A stretch of 18,229 nt of DNA, from assembly GCA_046496815.1 (NCBI GenBank), contig JAWOGN010000412.1, forward strand, positions 1-18,229, in the 5' to 3' direction. The stretch is from JAWOGN01 sp046496815. GTDB lineage: Bacteria; Desulfobacterota; DSM-4660; Desulfatiglandales; Desulfatiglandaceae. Below, one piece after another: positions 1-8,076 of the stretch (position 1 is the first letter of the stretch; each line of letters opens with the position of its first letter). The notes under the pieces are model-generated. The model saw only the letters and a list, made by a program, of their open reading frames with translations. It was not told where the DNA came from and made no database searches. The translations under genes were made by a program, and so were the position numbers.

Positions 1-1
1 A

Positions 2-862
2 GGCTACCGAAAGGCGGATAGGGCGGAGCGGATTGCCGCTTTCGGAGGATGTGCGCTGTTTAACCGCCCCATTGATTTAACAACGGCCGAAATGATTTCA
101 AAAAATTATCTTGAAGTCGTCGCCGCGCCGGACTTTGAATCGCGAACGGTTGGGGTTCTATCGCAACGGGCCAATCTCCGGATCATACGGATTCCCCGGA
201 TGGATCAGCTTTCTCAATATGCGCCTACGAGATTTGTGGACTTCAAGAGTCTCATTGATGGCGGGATTGTGGTACAGCAGTCTCCTTTAAACCGCATCCG
301 GACCTTCGAGGACTTTACGGTAGCCGAAACCGAGCATATGGGTGAGACGTATCGGATTGAGCGTAGGCCCACTGAGCGCGAATATGCCGACATGCTGTTC
401 GGTTGGCAGGTGGAACAGGGCGTCACCTCGAACTCTGTTCTCTATGTGAAAAATGGGGTGACGGTGGGGATCGGGACGGGTGAACAGGACAGGGTCGGGG
501 TGGCGGAGATTGCCGTTTTCAAGGCCTACACAAAATATGCAGATGCCATGTGCTATGAGAAACACGGTATTTCCTACAAAGAACTGGACCTTGCCGTCGA
601 AAAGGGTCAGAAACACAAGGGGCTTCTGGACGAGATTGATGCGGCGAAGAAGGCGGCAAAAGGGGGGCTTGTCGGTGCTTGCATGATTTCCGATGCATTC
701 TTCCCTTTTCGAGACGGTGTCGATGTCGCAATCCGTGAAGGGATTACGGCGATCGTGCAACCGGGAGGATCCCTTCGGGACTTTGAAGTGATCCAAGCCT
801 GTAACGAAGCAGACCCGCAAGCGACCATGGTATTCACAGGCCAGAGGGCATTTAAGCATTAA
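2..862 (+). CDS. purH: PurH C-terminal part (AICAR transformylase), 5' end outside the window
   Basis: The reading frame is open from base 2 through the first internal ATG at 92, so the gene enters from the left and only its C-terminal 286 residues are seen. They match the AICAR transformylase half of the bifunctional purine enzyme PurH, which formylates AICAR with 10-formyl-THF in the last steps of IMP synthesis in the cytoplasm. Diagnostic family segments are AAFGGCALFNRP near the start, LIDGGIVVQ, VGIGTGEQDRV, SDAFFPFRDGVD, IVQPGGSLRD and the C-terminal MVFTGQRAFKH. The N-terminal IMP cyclohydrolase domain cannot be checked. Some bacteria carry the two activities on separate proteins, so this could also be a stand-alone transformylase. 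The gene converges on fdhA, with only 53 bp between the two stop codons and no clear terminator in that gap. Confidence 0.9.
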   Translation, partial: GYRKADRAERIAAFGGCALFNRPIDLTTAEMISKNYLEVVAAPDFESRTVGVLSQRANLRIIRIPRMDQLSQYAPTRFVDFKSLIDGGIVVQQSPLNRIRTFEDFTVAETEHMGETYRIERRPTEREYADMLFGWQVEQGVTSNSVLYVKNGVTVGIGTGEQDRVGVAEIAVFKAYTKYADAMCYEKHGISYKELDLAVEKGQKHKGLLDEIDAAKKAAKGGLVGACMISDAFFPFRDGVDVAIREGITAIVQPGGSLRDFEVIQACNEADPQATMVFTGQRAFKH

Positions 863-915
863 CCGAATTCTACATACGCTTCAATCCAAAATCGACGGAG
901 CGGCAATATGTCCCT

Positions 916-2961
916 CTAGTCGGACAGCTTTTTGATATTCACCGCACTCACCTTGAATTCCGGGATCTTGGCCAGGGGGTCAAAGGCCTCTGCATTGGTC
1001 AGCACATTTGTCGGGTTTTCTCCAAAATGAATGGGCAGAAAAAGCACGCCGGGTGACACCGCATGGGTTAATTTGGCGGGGGCCTCCATTTGGCCCCGGC
1101 GCGACGATAAAACGATCACATCCCCATCTTTGACCGATAGACGCTCAGCGTCCTTGGGGTGGATGCTCACATAGCCTGTGGTTTGCTCAACATCCAGATG
1201 CGGCGAAACTCGGGTCATGGTGCCTGTGTGGAAATGCGCAAACATGCGGCCGGTGGTAAGGAAGTAGGGGTATTCATCATCCGGCATTTCTGCCGGATCC
1301 TGATATGCAACCGCGTGGAATTTTCCTTTGCCACGGGTAAATTGATCCTTGTGCAGGTACGGGGTTCCCGGATGTGCGGTGTCGGGGCACGGCCACTGGA
1401 TTCCATCTAGCCCCAGGCGGTCGTAGGTCATGCCGGCATAGCTTTTCGGGGTCAGGGACGTCATTTCATTAAAAATTTCTTCAGGGCTTTCGTAATTCAT
1501 TTCATAGCCCATTGCGGTTGAAAGTTTGCAGATGATTTCCCAGTCGGCCAGACTGTCTCCGATCGGCTCAATCGCCTTCTGTATTCGCAAACAGCGACGT
1601 TCCGTATTCGTTATCGTACCGTCTTTTTCGGCCGTGGAAGCGGCGGCAAAAACCACATCCGCCACCTGGGCGGTTTCCGACAAAAACAGTTCCTGAACGA
1701 CAAGAAAATCAAGTTCTTTGAGGGCATGATTCAAATGGTTCCAGTCCGGGTCGCTGAGTTTGGGGTTTTCCCCGATGACATAGAGCCCTTTCAGTTTTCC
1801 TTCCAGCATGGCCGGGATCATATCCGTTATGGTTAACCCCGGCCGGTCTGAAAGGGTTCTTCCCCAGGCTTGAGAGAATTTTTCGAGGACTTTCGGATCC
1901 GTGACCGGCTGATAGCCCGTCAGGACATTGGGCAGCCCGCCCATATCACAGGCACCCTGGACATTATTTTGTCCCCTCAATGGGTTCACCCCGCCGCCGT
2001 AAACCCCCACATTTCCGCACAGCATGCCCAGATTGCAACAGGATTTGACATTATCCACACCGGTTGTGTGCTGGGTGATGCCCATGGCATACAGGAGGCT
2101 CGCGGGGGGATTGGTCGCATACAGTTCGGCCATACTTTCCAGGTCCTTGCGGTCAACTCCGGTAATGGCCTGGACCTTTTCAGGGGTATACATCTGCATG
2201 AGCTTTTCGAAGGCCTCGTAGTCTTCAGTCCGCTGAGCGATGTAGTCTTTGGCATGCCAATCATTTTGGATAATGATGTGCATCATTCCATTTAGCAAGG
2301 CGACATCGCTGCCCAGGCGATGATTTACCGCCATATCGGCAAAGCGGGAAAGCTGGATGTTTCTTGGGTCCGCCACGATGAGTTTCGCCCCTTTTTCCTT
2401 GGCCCTGAAAATACGACGGGCAACCAGGGGGTGGCAAGCCGTAGTGTTGGAACCGATAACAAAAATACATCCGGCTTCTTCGATTTCCGCAATCGAATTG
2501 GTCATGGCACCACTGCCGAAAGCGGCGGCCAGACCGGCCACCGTAGAACTGTGTCAGAGACGGGCGCAGTGATCCACATTGTTGGTACCAATAACGGCTC
2601 GGGAAAATTTCTGACCCAGGTAATTCTCTTCATTGGTAATTTTAGCAGACACCAGCACGCCGATGCTGTCCGGGCCGTATTTTTCAATAATTCCCCGAAA
2701 ACGGTCGGCCGTGAGCTGAATGGCCTCGTCCCAGCCGGTCTTAATGAACCTGCCAAACGTTTTGACCAGCGGTTGTTTCAGGCGCATAAAGCTGTTCACA
2801 TGCTCATGGAGGTTCCAGCCTTTTATACACAGTTTTCCTTCGTTGACCGGATGTGTTTTCATGGGTAGGGTCCCCATGAGTTTCCCGTCCAACACCTGGA
2901 AAAGGACCCCACAGCCTGTTCCACAGTATGAACAAACAGAGGGAACTATTTTGCAGTCCAT
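916..2961 (-). CDS. fdhA: Selenocysteine-containing formate dehydrogenase catalytic subunit
   Basis: This is a molybdopterin oxidoreductase of 681 residues, interchanging formate and CO2. The N-terminus carries the 4Fe-4S motif CSYCGTGCG and the fourth-Cys segment GKLCIKGW. The frame is interrupted once, by TGA at 2554-2556, in the context DHCARL-UGA-HSSTVAGL. In E. coli FdhF and relatives this position holds the Mo/W-ligating Sec, so UGA is read as Sec136. Downstream segments are typical of the family, including GNVGVYGGGVNPLRGQNNVQG and, near the C-terminus, TTGRMFAHFHTGTMTR with a nucleotide-binding domain. There is no Tat signal, so the enzyme is cytoplasmic. ATG 2961 is chosen because AAGGAG (2975-2970) lies 8 nt upstream; a GTG at 2970 overlaps that site. 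The gene follows the FrhB-like gene by 30 nt and ends the cluster. The metal, Mo or W, cannot be told from sequence. Confidence 0.95.
2524..2556 (-). promoter_or_regulatory. SECIS element and Sec UGA codon of fdhA
   Basis: The UGA (2556-2554) is followed after 11 nt by a perfect 7-bp stem, GGUGGCC/GGCCGCC, closing a five-base GGUCU loop (2542-2524). Loop sequence and spacing are as in the E. coli fdhF SECIS, where SelB recognises the GGUCU loop. The bases also encode the conserved TVAGLAA segment, so coding and RNA constraints overlap. The assignment is from sequence and pairing only. Confidence 0.92.
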
Positions 2962-2991
2962 TTTCCTCACTCCTTCAAGGAAGCAATTCGA

Positions 2992-3801
2992 TCAGGCTGC
3001 TTCGCTGATCGGTTTGGGTTTCAATGTCACCGTATCGCCCAGCACACTAAACGGATTCTGGCTGGGACTGGTTCCGGTTTCATATTCAAAGACATCCATG
3101 ACAATTTCATTCACTTTTTTGTAGAGCAGCCGTAACGGGATATCCACCGGGCAGGCATCTTCGCACAAGCCACAGTCTATACATCGGCCCGCCATATGCA
3201 CGGCCCTGACCAGGTGAAATATGGGGACTTCGGGCGGAAGGTCACCGGTGCCGATGAGATCATCATGTTCCAGGCTGCATTCCTTGCAAAAACAAACCGG
3301 GCAGATGTCCCGGCATCCATAACACTTGATGCATTTCTTAAACTCGTACATCCACCGATTGAACCGCTCCTGCCGGCCATAGGCATCCATATCCTCAAGA
3401 TCCATGTTGTTGTCTACGCCCACCTGCTTTTTGTAAGGACCTGCCTTTTTCGGCTCTAAGTAAGAACAGTCCGCGTGCTCCTTGAGCTTTGAGGGGCAGC
3501 AGTTCACACTGATGGTTTCCACATTTTCCGGATTCAACTGGTTCCACACATAAAGGACATTCAAAGCGCGCTGGTTGCAGTCACGAACCAGAAGACCTAT
3601 CTTCACGTCCGGGTATTGGGCCGCTATTTTGGTAGCGATCTTCTCAAGGGGATATCGGATCGGTCCGGGGATCAATTCATTCACCTCGTCCAGGTCGTTC
3701 CTTGTAAAACAATAGGGCAAAGGGTGACCTTGTATCATCTTGTAGGCCAGAAAAACATCCACTTTACCCTGTTCAAGCCACTCTTTCACCTGCGCTTGCA
3801 T
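2992..3801 (-). CDS. FrhB/FdhB-like iron-sulfur electron-transfer subunit
   Basis: This 269-residue soluble protein probably wires the formate dehydrogenase to HdrA/MvhD. Residues 1-115 resemble the FrhB/FdhB family fold (DVKIGLLVRDCNQRAL, then a VNCCP segment). Residues 157-217 carry two ferredoxin-like sets: C157, C160, C163, C167 and C207, C210, C213, C217. Between them lies an extra group, C170, C172, C175, and another pair is at C101-C102. These suggest two 4Fe-4S clusters and perhaps a further centre. FrhB homologues in methanogens bind FAD and reduce F420; I cannot show either here, and the electron partner may differ. ATG 3801 is preferred because GAGGA sits just upstream and the mvhD stop ends one base before it, the pattern of translational coupling. 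An in-frame ATG at 3840 would overlap mvhD by 38 nt. The gene ends in UGA, directly before the fdhA ribosome site. Confidence 0.82.
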   Translation of the reverse strand: MQAQVKEWLEQGKVDVFLAYKMIQGHPLPYCFTRNDLDEVNELIPGPIRYPLEKIATKIAAQYPDVKIGLLVRDCNQRALNVLYVWNQLNPENVETISVNCCPSKLKEHADCSYLEPKKAGPYKKQVGVDNNMDLEDMDAYGRQERFNRWMYEFKKCIKCYGCRDICPVCFCKECSLEHDDLIGTGDLPPEVPIFHLVRAVHMAGRCIDCGLCEDACPVDIPLRLLYKKVNEIVMDVFEYETGTSPSQNPFSVLGDTVTLKPKPISEAA

Positions 3802-3802
3802 G

Positions 3803-4249
3803 TCATCCTCCGTGAACACGCTTTGCCTGAATCCGCCCATCTGATAAAGGGTTAGGCCCTAATGATTTTATTTTCCGCGTGAAATCAGTAACCACCTGGA
3901 CAAATTTTTGGGCCTCGGCCGAAGATATCCAGTCCAAGTGTAAACGGTCCTCAAATCCCATAAATTTTAAAAGATTTTGCAGAAAGGTCATTCTCTTGAT
4001 GGTCATGTAATTACCATACAGGTAATGGCAGTCTCCGATGTGTCAACCGCCCACCAGGACCCCATCGGCCCCGCTTTGAAAAGCCCTCAAAACATGGTGG
4101 GGCGATATCGTGGCGGAACACATGACTCGAACAGGCCGTATGTTGGGCGGATATCGTAATCGGCTGACACCTGCCAGGTCGGCCGCACCATAGGTACACC
4201 AGTTACACATAAATGCGATTATCTTGGGTTCAAAGGTTTCTGTTTTCAT
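3803..4249 (-). CDS. mvhD: Selenocysteine-containing MvhD-like electron-transfer subunit
   Basis: This is a 148-residue MvhD (methyl-viologen-reducing hydrogenase delta) protein. In methanogens MvhD carries a 2Fe-2S centre and links hydrogenase or formate dehydrogenase to HdrA. Candidate Cys ligands or redox residues are C15 and C18 (MCNWCTYGAADLAG), C44 (RVMCSAT) and C74. TGA at 4043-4045 interrupts the frame in VLVGG-UGA-HIGDCHY. The usual family sequence here is GCHPGDCHY, so UGA replaces the first Cys and is read as Sec69. The continuation (YGNYMTIKRM, then HLDWISSAEAQKF) is normal for the family and runs to full length. Sec forms of the homologous VhuD are known in Methanococcales. ATG 4249 has AGGAG six bases upstream; an ATG at 4273 lacks such a site. 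The gene lies 101 nt after hdrA and its stop abuts the FrhB-like start. Confidence 0.92.
4010..4045 (-). promoter_or_regulatory. Probable SECIS element and Sec UGA codon of mvhD
   Basis: Sixteen bases after the UGA (4045-4043) is a perfect 6-bp stem, AUUACC/GGUAAU, closing a UGUAU loop (4026-4010). The loop keeps a central G-U but is not the GGUCU of E. coli, and the distance is 5 nt longer than in fdhA. It is the only obvious hairpin in the window where a bacterial SECIS must lie. The hairpin codes for residues HYLYGNY. Confidence 0.72.
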
Positions 4250-4281
4250 GCTTCTCTCCTTGTAATGACACAACTTTATTA

Positions 4282-4298
4282 GACAGGATTACAGGATT
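4282..4298. repeat. Tandem octamer ACAGGATT x2 between hdrA and mvhD
   Basis: Within the 101-nt gap between hdrA and mvhD, the plus strand carries ACAGGATTACAGGATT, two exact copies of an 8-mer. It is too small to call a known repeat family. It may be a trace of a dispersed short repeat. The rest of the gap shows no strong hairpin, so hdrA-mvhD read-through is expected. Confidence 0.5.
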
Positions 4299-4350
4299 GA
4301 AAAGACATTTGAATAGACGCCGGTTCAGTCAAATGGTTTTCCCGGACACA

Positions 4351-7300
4351 TTATGCGGTCAATGCGGTCTTGATCTGCGCGTAAAGCTGTTCATTGTTAA
4401 ACCCCATGAGAACCGGTGCCTCTGAAGGACACGCCGCAGCGCACGCGCCACAGCCTTTGCATAATGCCGGGTTCACAACGGCTACTTTTTTTTCATCATC
4501 AAACGTAATGGCATTATAGGGGCACACATTGATGCAACCCAAACACCCTGAACACAATTCAGGAATAATTTGGGAGATCACACCCCCCACCTTGATGGTT
4601 TCTAAGGTTAAAACCGTAAGCGCCCGGGAAGCGGCTGCCTGGGCCTGGGCAATACTCTCATCAATGGGCTTTGGGTAATGGGCCATGCCGCAAAGAAAGA
4701 CACCATCATTGGCAAAGTCTACCGGTCTTAATTTCTGGTGGGCCTCCAGAAGCCATCCATCCGCATCCATGGGCACCTTGAAAAACCGGGTCAATCCCTC
4801 ATCCATATGAGACACAATGGCCGTTGCCAAGCAAAGGATATCTGCCTGAACGGTTAATTTGCGGTCAAGGATGGGATCCTTGAATTCCACCTGAACGTAC
4901 TCGCCGTCCGGAGTCACCCTGGGTTTTTCATCCGGGTCGTAACGGACAAAGATCACCCCTGCGGCCCTCGCTTTTTGGTAAAGATCTTCTCGCTTTCCGT
5001 AGGTCCGAATATCTCTGTAAAGGATATATACATTTATATTCGGATTCCTTTCTTTGAGCTCCAGCGCACTTTCCACAGAATGGGTGCAACACACCTTGGA
5101 GCAGTAAGGTCGATTTTCATCTCTCGATCCGACACATTGGATAAAAACCGCATTTTTGGCATTTTCCAACCGCGGATCGTTCTTCCGGAAGCGCTCATCC
5201 ATCTCCAAGTGTGTCAGGACAGCCCTGTGTTTCCCGTAAAGGTACTCCGTGGGTTTGTATTCTTCTGCTCCCGTTGCAAGGATCGCCACGCCGTGCGCGA
5301 TCGTCTCAATCGATGATCCGTTACTTACATCCGTCTTGAAATTACCGACAAATCCCTCCACCTTGGTAATGGTCGAACCCACGTGGAGGGTGATATGGGC
5401 TTCCGATTGCACCGCAGTGATGAGTTTCTCTACAAAGGCCGGAATATCCTCTCCTTTGTAGGTTTTGTAAAGCTGCAGCGCATTGCCGCCGAGAGAATTG
5501 GATTTTTCAATAAGGTGCACCGGAAAGCCATGGTGGGCTAAGGAAAGGGCAGTCGTCATACCCGCAATACCGCCGCCGACCACAATTGCCGAATGGCTTA
5601 TGGGAAGGTCTGTCTCCGTCAACGGACGGACCAACCCGGCTTTTGCCACAGACATCCGCACCAGGTCTTTTGCTTTTTCCGTTGCCGCATCCGGATCATC
5701 CGAATGCACCCAGGAGTCGTGGTTTCTGATATTGGCCATCTCAAAAAGATACTTATTGAGCCCCGCATTAATCAGAGTTTCCTGAAAAAGCGCCTCGTGG
5801 GTCCGGGGTGTGCAAGCAGCAACCACCACTCGGTTTAAGCCCTGTTCCTTGATGACCTCCGTCATTTTATCCTGGGTATCCTGTGAGCAGGTAAACAGGT
5901 TCTCCTCTACATAAACCACATGGGGCAGGGTCCTTGCGTATTTCGCCACTTCCGGAACCCTTACCACACCCCCGATATTGATACCGCAGTTGCAAACGAA
6001 GACTCCAATCCTTGGTGCTTCCCGGGACACATCCTTTTCGGGTGGCGTCTCAATTTCTCTTGTTTGCGTATTACGGGCCGGGGCCAGACTCTCAGTTGCG
6101 GCGCAGGCGGCGGCGCTCGCTTCCATAACCGACAGGGGAATGTCCTTGGGGCCGCTGAAGGCTCCGCATGCATAGATTCCCGGGACCGACGTGGCCACCG
6201 GGTGGAAGCTGTCCGTCTGTGTAAAACGGTACCCATCAAGTTCAATGCCGAGGCGCTCTGAAAGCGCCACGACCTTTTCATCCGTTTCAAGACCCGTCGA
6301 AAGCACAATCATGTCAAAGGGTTCTTCTTTTAAGCGGCCGGCATCTTCATTGTATCGAACCATAACATCATCGGTCCCCGGTATCGGTTCCACCGTATGG
6401 ATGCGTGATCGGATGAATCGCACCCCTTCATGTTTGGCGTTTTCATAGTACCGATCAAAATCCTTTCCGTGGGTCCGCATATCCATGAAAAAAACAGAGC
6501 AGTCCAGGGGGATATTGCTGTGTTCCATGGCGATGAGGGTCTGCTTGATGGCATACATACAGCACACAGAGGAACAATAACCATTTGCACAGGTGTTGAT
6601 ATCCCTTGAACCCACACACTGAAACCAGGCGATTTTCTTGGGTTCCTTTTTATCCGACGGTCTGACCAGATGTCCCATGAAAGGACCCGTTGCGGAAAGA
6701 AGCCGTTCAAATTCGAGCGAAGTCACGACATTGGGCAGGGAGGCGTAGGCATATGTATCATATCGGCTGGGATCAAAGGACTTGAATCCCGGAGCCAAAA
6801 TAATAGATCCGACGCTTAAAATAATCTCTTTTTTTGTATCATCAAACTTGATGGCCCCGGCGGGGCAAAATTTCTCACAGGCCTTGCATTTCCCTTTTTT
6901 GAAATAGATACAGGCCTCCGGATCAATCGCATATTTGAGTGGTACGGTTTGTGAGTAGGGCACATAAATGGCCTTGCGCTGAATCAATCGCTCGTTATAA
7001 ATATCATCCGTCTTTTTGGGGCATTTCTCCGCACAGGTTCCGCAGGCAATGCATTTATCCATGTCCACATATCGCGGGTGCTGTGTAACTTTTACCTTAA
7101 AATCGCCTTCTCGTCCTGATATCGTGTCAAGTTCACTCAGAGTGATCAATTCGATATTTATGTGCCGGCCGACCTCGACCAGTTTGGGGGCGAGTATTCA
7201 CATGGAACAGTCATTGGTGGGAAAGGTCTTGTCCAGCTGCGCCATGACACCGCCAATGCCCGGTGATTTTTCTACCATGTAAACGTAGAATCCTGAATTT

Positions 7301-7389
7301 GCGAGATCCAGGGCCGCCTGCATGCCGGCGATTCCGCCACCGACAACCATCACCGCGCCCTGGATGTTGTGGGCCGTTTTCTCTTCCAT
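4351..7389 (-). CDS. hdrA: Selenocysteine-containing tandem HdrA (1012 residues)
   Basis: HdrA is the FAD/iron-sulfur subunit that performs electron bifurcation in heterodisulfide reductase complexes; here it probably links formate oxidation to ferredoxin chemistry. The protein is about 1.5 times normal HdrA length and reads as two HdrA-like modules. Module 1 has an FAD motif (GGGIAG, 17-22), the motif C61-S-M-U64, an inserted pair of 4Fe-4S sets (C113, 116, 119, 123; C160, 168, 171, 175) and a CVGSRD...CC motif. Module 2 starts near 460 with CNCGINIGG, has a second FAD motif near 610 and a second CVGSRD...CC motif. It ends with two 4Fe-4S sets (C946, 949, 952, 956; C977, 980, 983, 987). TGA at 7198-7200 interrupts TNDCSM-UGA-ILAPKLVEVG, where other HdrAs have Cys or Sec, so it is read as Sec64. 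ATG 7389 has AAGGAG six bases upstream. Confidence 0.93.
7165..7200 (-). promoter_or_regulatory. Probable SECIS element and Sec UGA codon of hdrA
   Basis: Fifteen bases after the UGA (7200-7198) is a stem CUGGUCG/CGGCCGG with two G-U pairs, closing an AGGU tetraloop (7182-7165). It can also be drawn as a 6-bp stem with a GAGGUC loop. The GGU in the loop recalls the SelB-binding loop of E. coli SECIS. The hairpin codes for LVEVGR in the conserved HdrA segment. Confidence 0.75.
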
Positions 7390-7520
7390 TCCTTACTCCT
7401 TACGCATAAAGGTAACGCGATTTATCGTTCCATGGTCTCGTAAAAAATCCCAAAAACCCTTTTTTCGTCATTTCGGCGGATGACATGTGTCCGGCACGGA
7501 AAAGGAAAATCAGCGCCTTG

Positions 7521-7889
7521 TTAATGAAGATCACAAGACTTTTTGATGGCTTCTATCAGATTATCATCTGTAAATGGTTTTGTAAGATAATCGACAGCTC
7601 CCAGTTTCATGGCCTGCACCGCATTCGACATGGTGGAATACCCCGTCATGACAATCAAGCAGGGTGCCGGGATTTTCTTTCTTACCGTCCTTAAGATCTC
7701 CATGCCGTCTATATCGGGCAGTTTCATATCCAAGAGGATAACATCATAGGTCCCTTTTTCAATGGCAATCAAGCCGGTTTCGCCGGTCATACAAAGATCG
7801 ACCGTATGGCCTTTTTCCGTTAAAACCAGACGGCAGGCGTTACATATCACTTTTTCATCGTCAATGACCAGGATTTTAAGAGATTTCAC
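7521..7889 (-). CDS. Receiver-only response regulator (CheY-like)
   Basis: This 122-residue protein is a lone receiver domain with no output domain. The acidic pair is D10-D11, the phospho-acceptor is D54 (ILLDMKLPD), with T82 (MTGY) and K104 (LTKPF). It closely resembles the receiver of the NtrC-type regulator at 9095-10528, sharing patterns such as DDE.VIC, EKGH and AMKLGA.DYLTKPF, so it probably arose by duplication and may be phosphorylated by the same kinase. Its role could be a phosphate sink or a protein-interaction switch. The start is GTG 7889, with AAGGGGAG about 3 nt upstream. It lies 131 nt before hdrA on the same strand with no convincing terminator between, so it may be the first gene of the hdr-fdh transcript. 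Confidence 0.9.
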   Translation of the reverse strand: MKSLKILVIDDEKVICNACRLVLTEKGHTVDLCMTGETGLIAIEKGTYDVILLDMKLPDIDGMEILRTVRKKIPAPCLIVMTGYSTMSNAVQAMKLGAVDYLTKPFTDDNLIEAIKKSCDLH

Positions 7890-7926
7890 CGGCTCCCCTT
7901 GCCGATAGCGTTTGCGACCAAGTTCG

Positions 7927-7939
7927 AGAATTTAATTCT
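7927..7939. promoter_or_regulatory. 13-bp perfect palindrome before the receiver/hdr cluster
   Basis: AGAATT-T-AATTCT is a perfect inverted repeat 38 bp upstream of the GTG start at 7889. It lies between that gene and the upstream terminator, where the promoter of the receiver-hdr-fdh cluster should be. I cannot see good promoter hexamers here, so a repressor or activator site is only a suggestion. Confidence 0.4.
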
Positions 7940-7989
7940 GAAGCGAGTGGCTCGGCCCGATTCAGGAAAGACCCGGCTATCAAAAAAAT

Positions 7990-8011
7990 CCGGCTTTCCC
8001 TCGTAAGCCGG
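7990..8011 (-). terminator. Rho-independent terminator, possibly bidirectional
   Basis: A perfect 7-bp stem, CCGGCTT/AAGCCGG, with an 8-nt loop is flanked on the plus strand by A7 to the left and T7 to the right. Read on the minus strand it ends in a T7 run, 66 nt after the response regulator stop at 8077. It should separate that transcript from the receiver/hdr cluster downstream. Confidence 0.88.
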
Positions 8012-8076
8012 TCTTTTTTTATATGGAGCTTTGATTGCAAGTCTCCCGTTTTCTATAAAGAACCCACCCGACCGGA

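Noticed and set aside
287..859. A 190-codon open frame on the minus strand.
   Set aside because: It lies antisense within purH and its translation shows no recognisable motif.
2320..2868. A 182-codon open frame on the plus strand.
   Set aside because: It is antisense to fdhA across the Sec region, with no ribosome site or family features.
916..2961. Two adjacent formate dehydrogenase fragments read as a pseudogene or two genes.
   Set aside because: The only break is a UGA in the same frame at the Sec position, with a textbook SECIS after it. The sequence on both sides is intact.
2962..2994. The UGA ending the FrhB-like gene as a fourth Sec codon that would fuse it to FdhA (the 30-nt gap is in the same frame without another stop).
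   Set aside because: A ribosome site and ATG follow at once, the two proteins are full length separately, and the only nearby hairpin is a small one covering the ribosome site.
7411..7430. A sigma54-like GG...GC element upstream of hdrA.
   Set aside because: The spacing between GG and GC is 11 rather than 10 and the flanking consensus is poor.
7468..7490. A hairpin between the receiver gene and hdrA as a terminator.
   Set aside because: The stem is only about 5 bp, and on the minus strand it is followed by A residues, not T.
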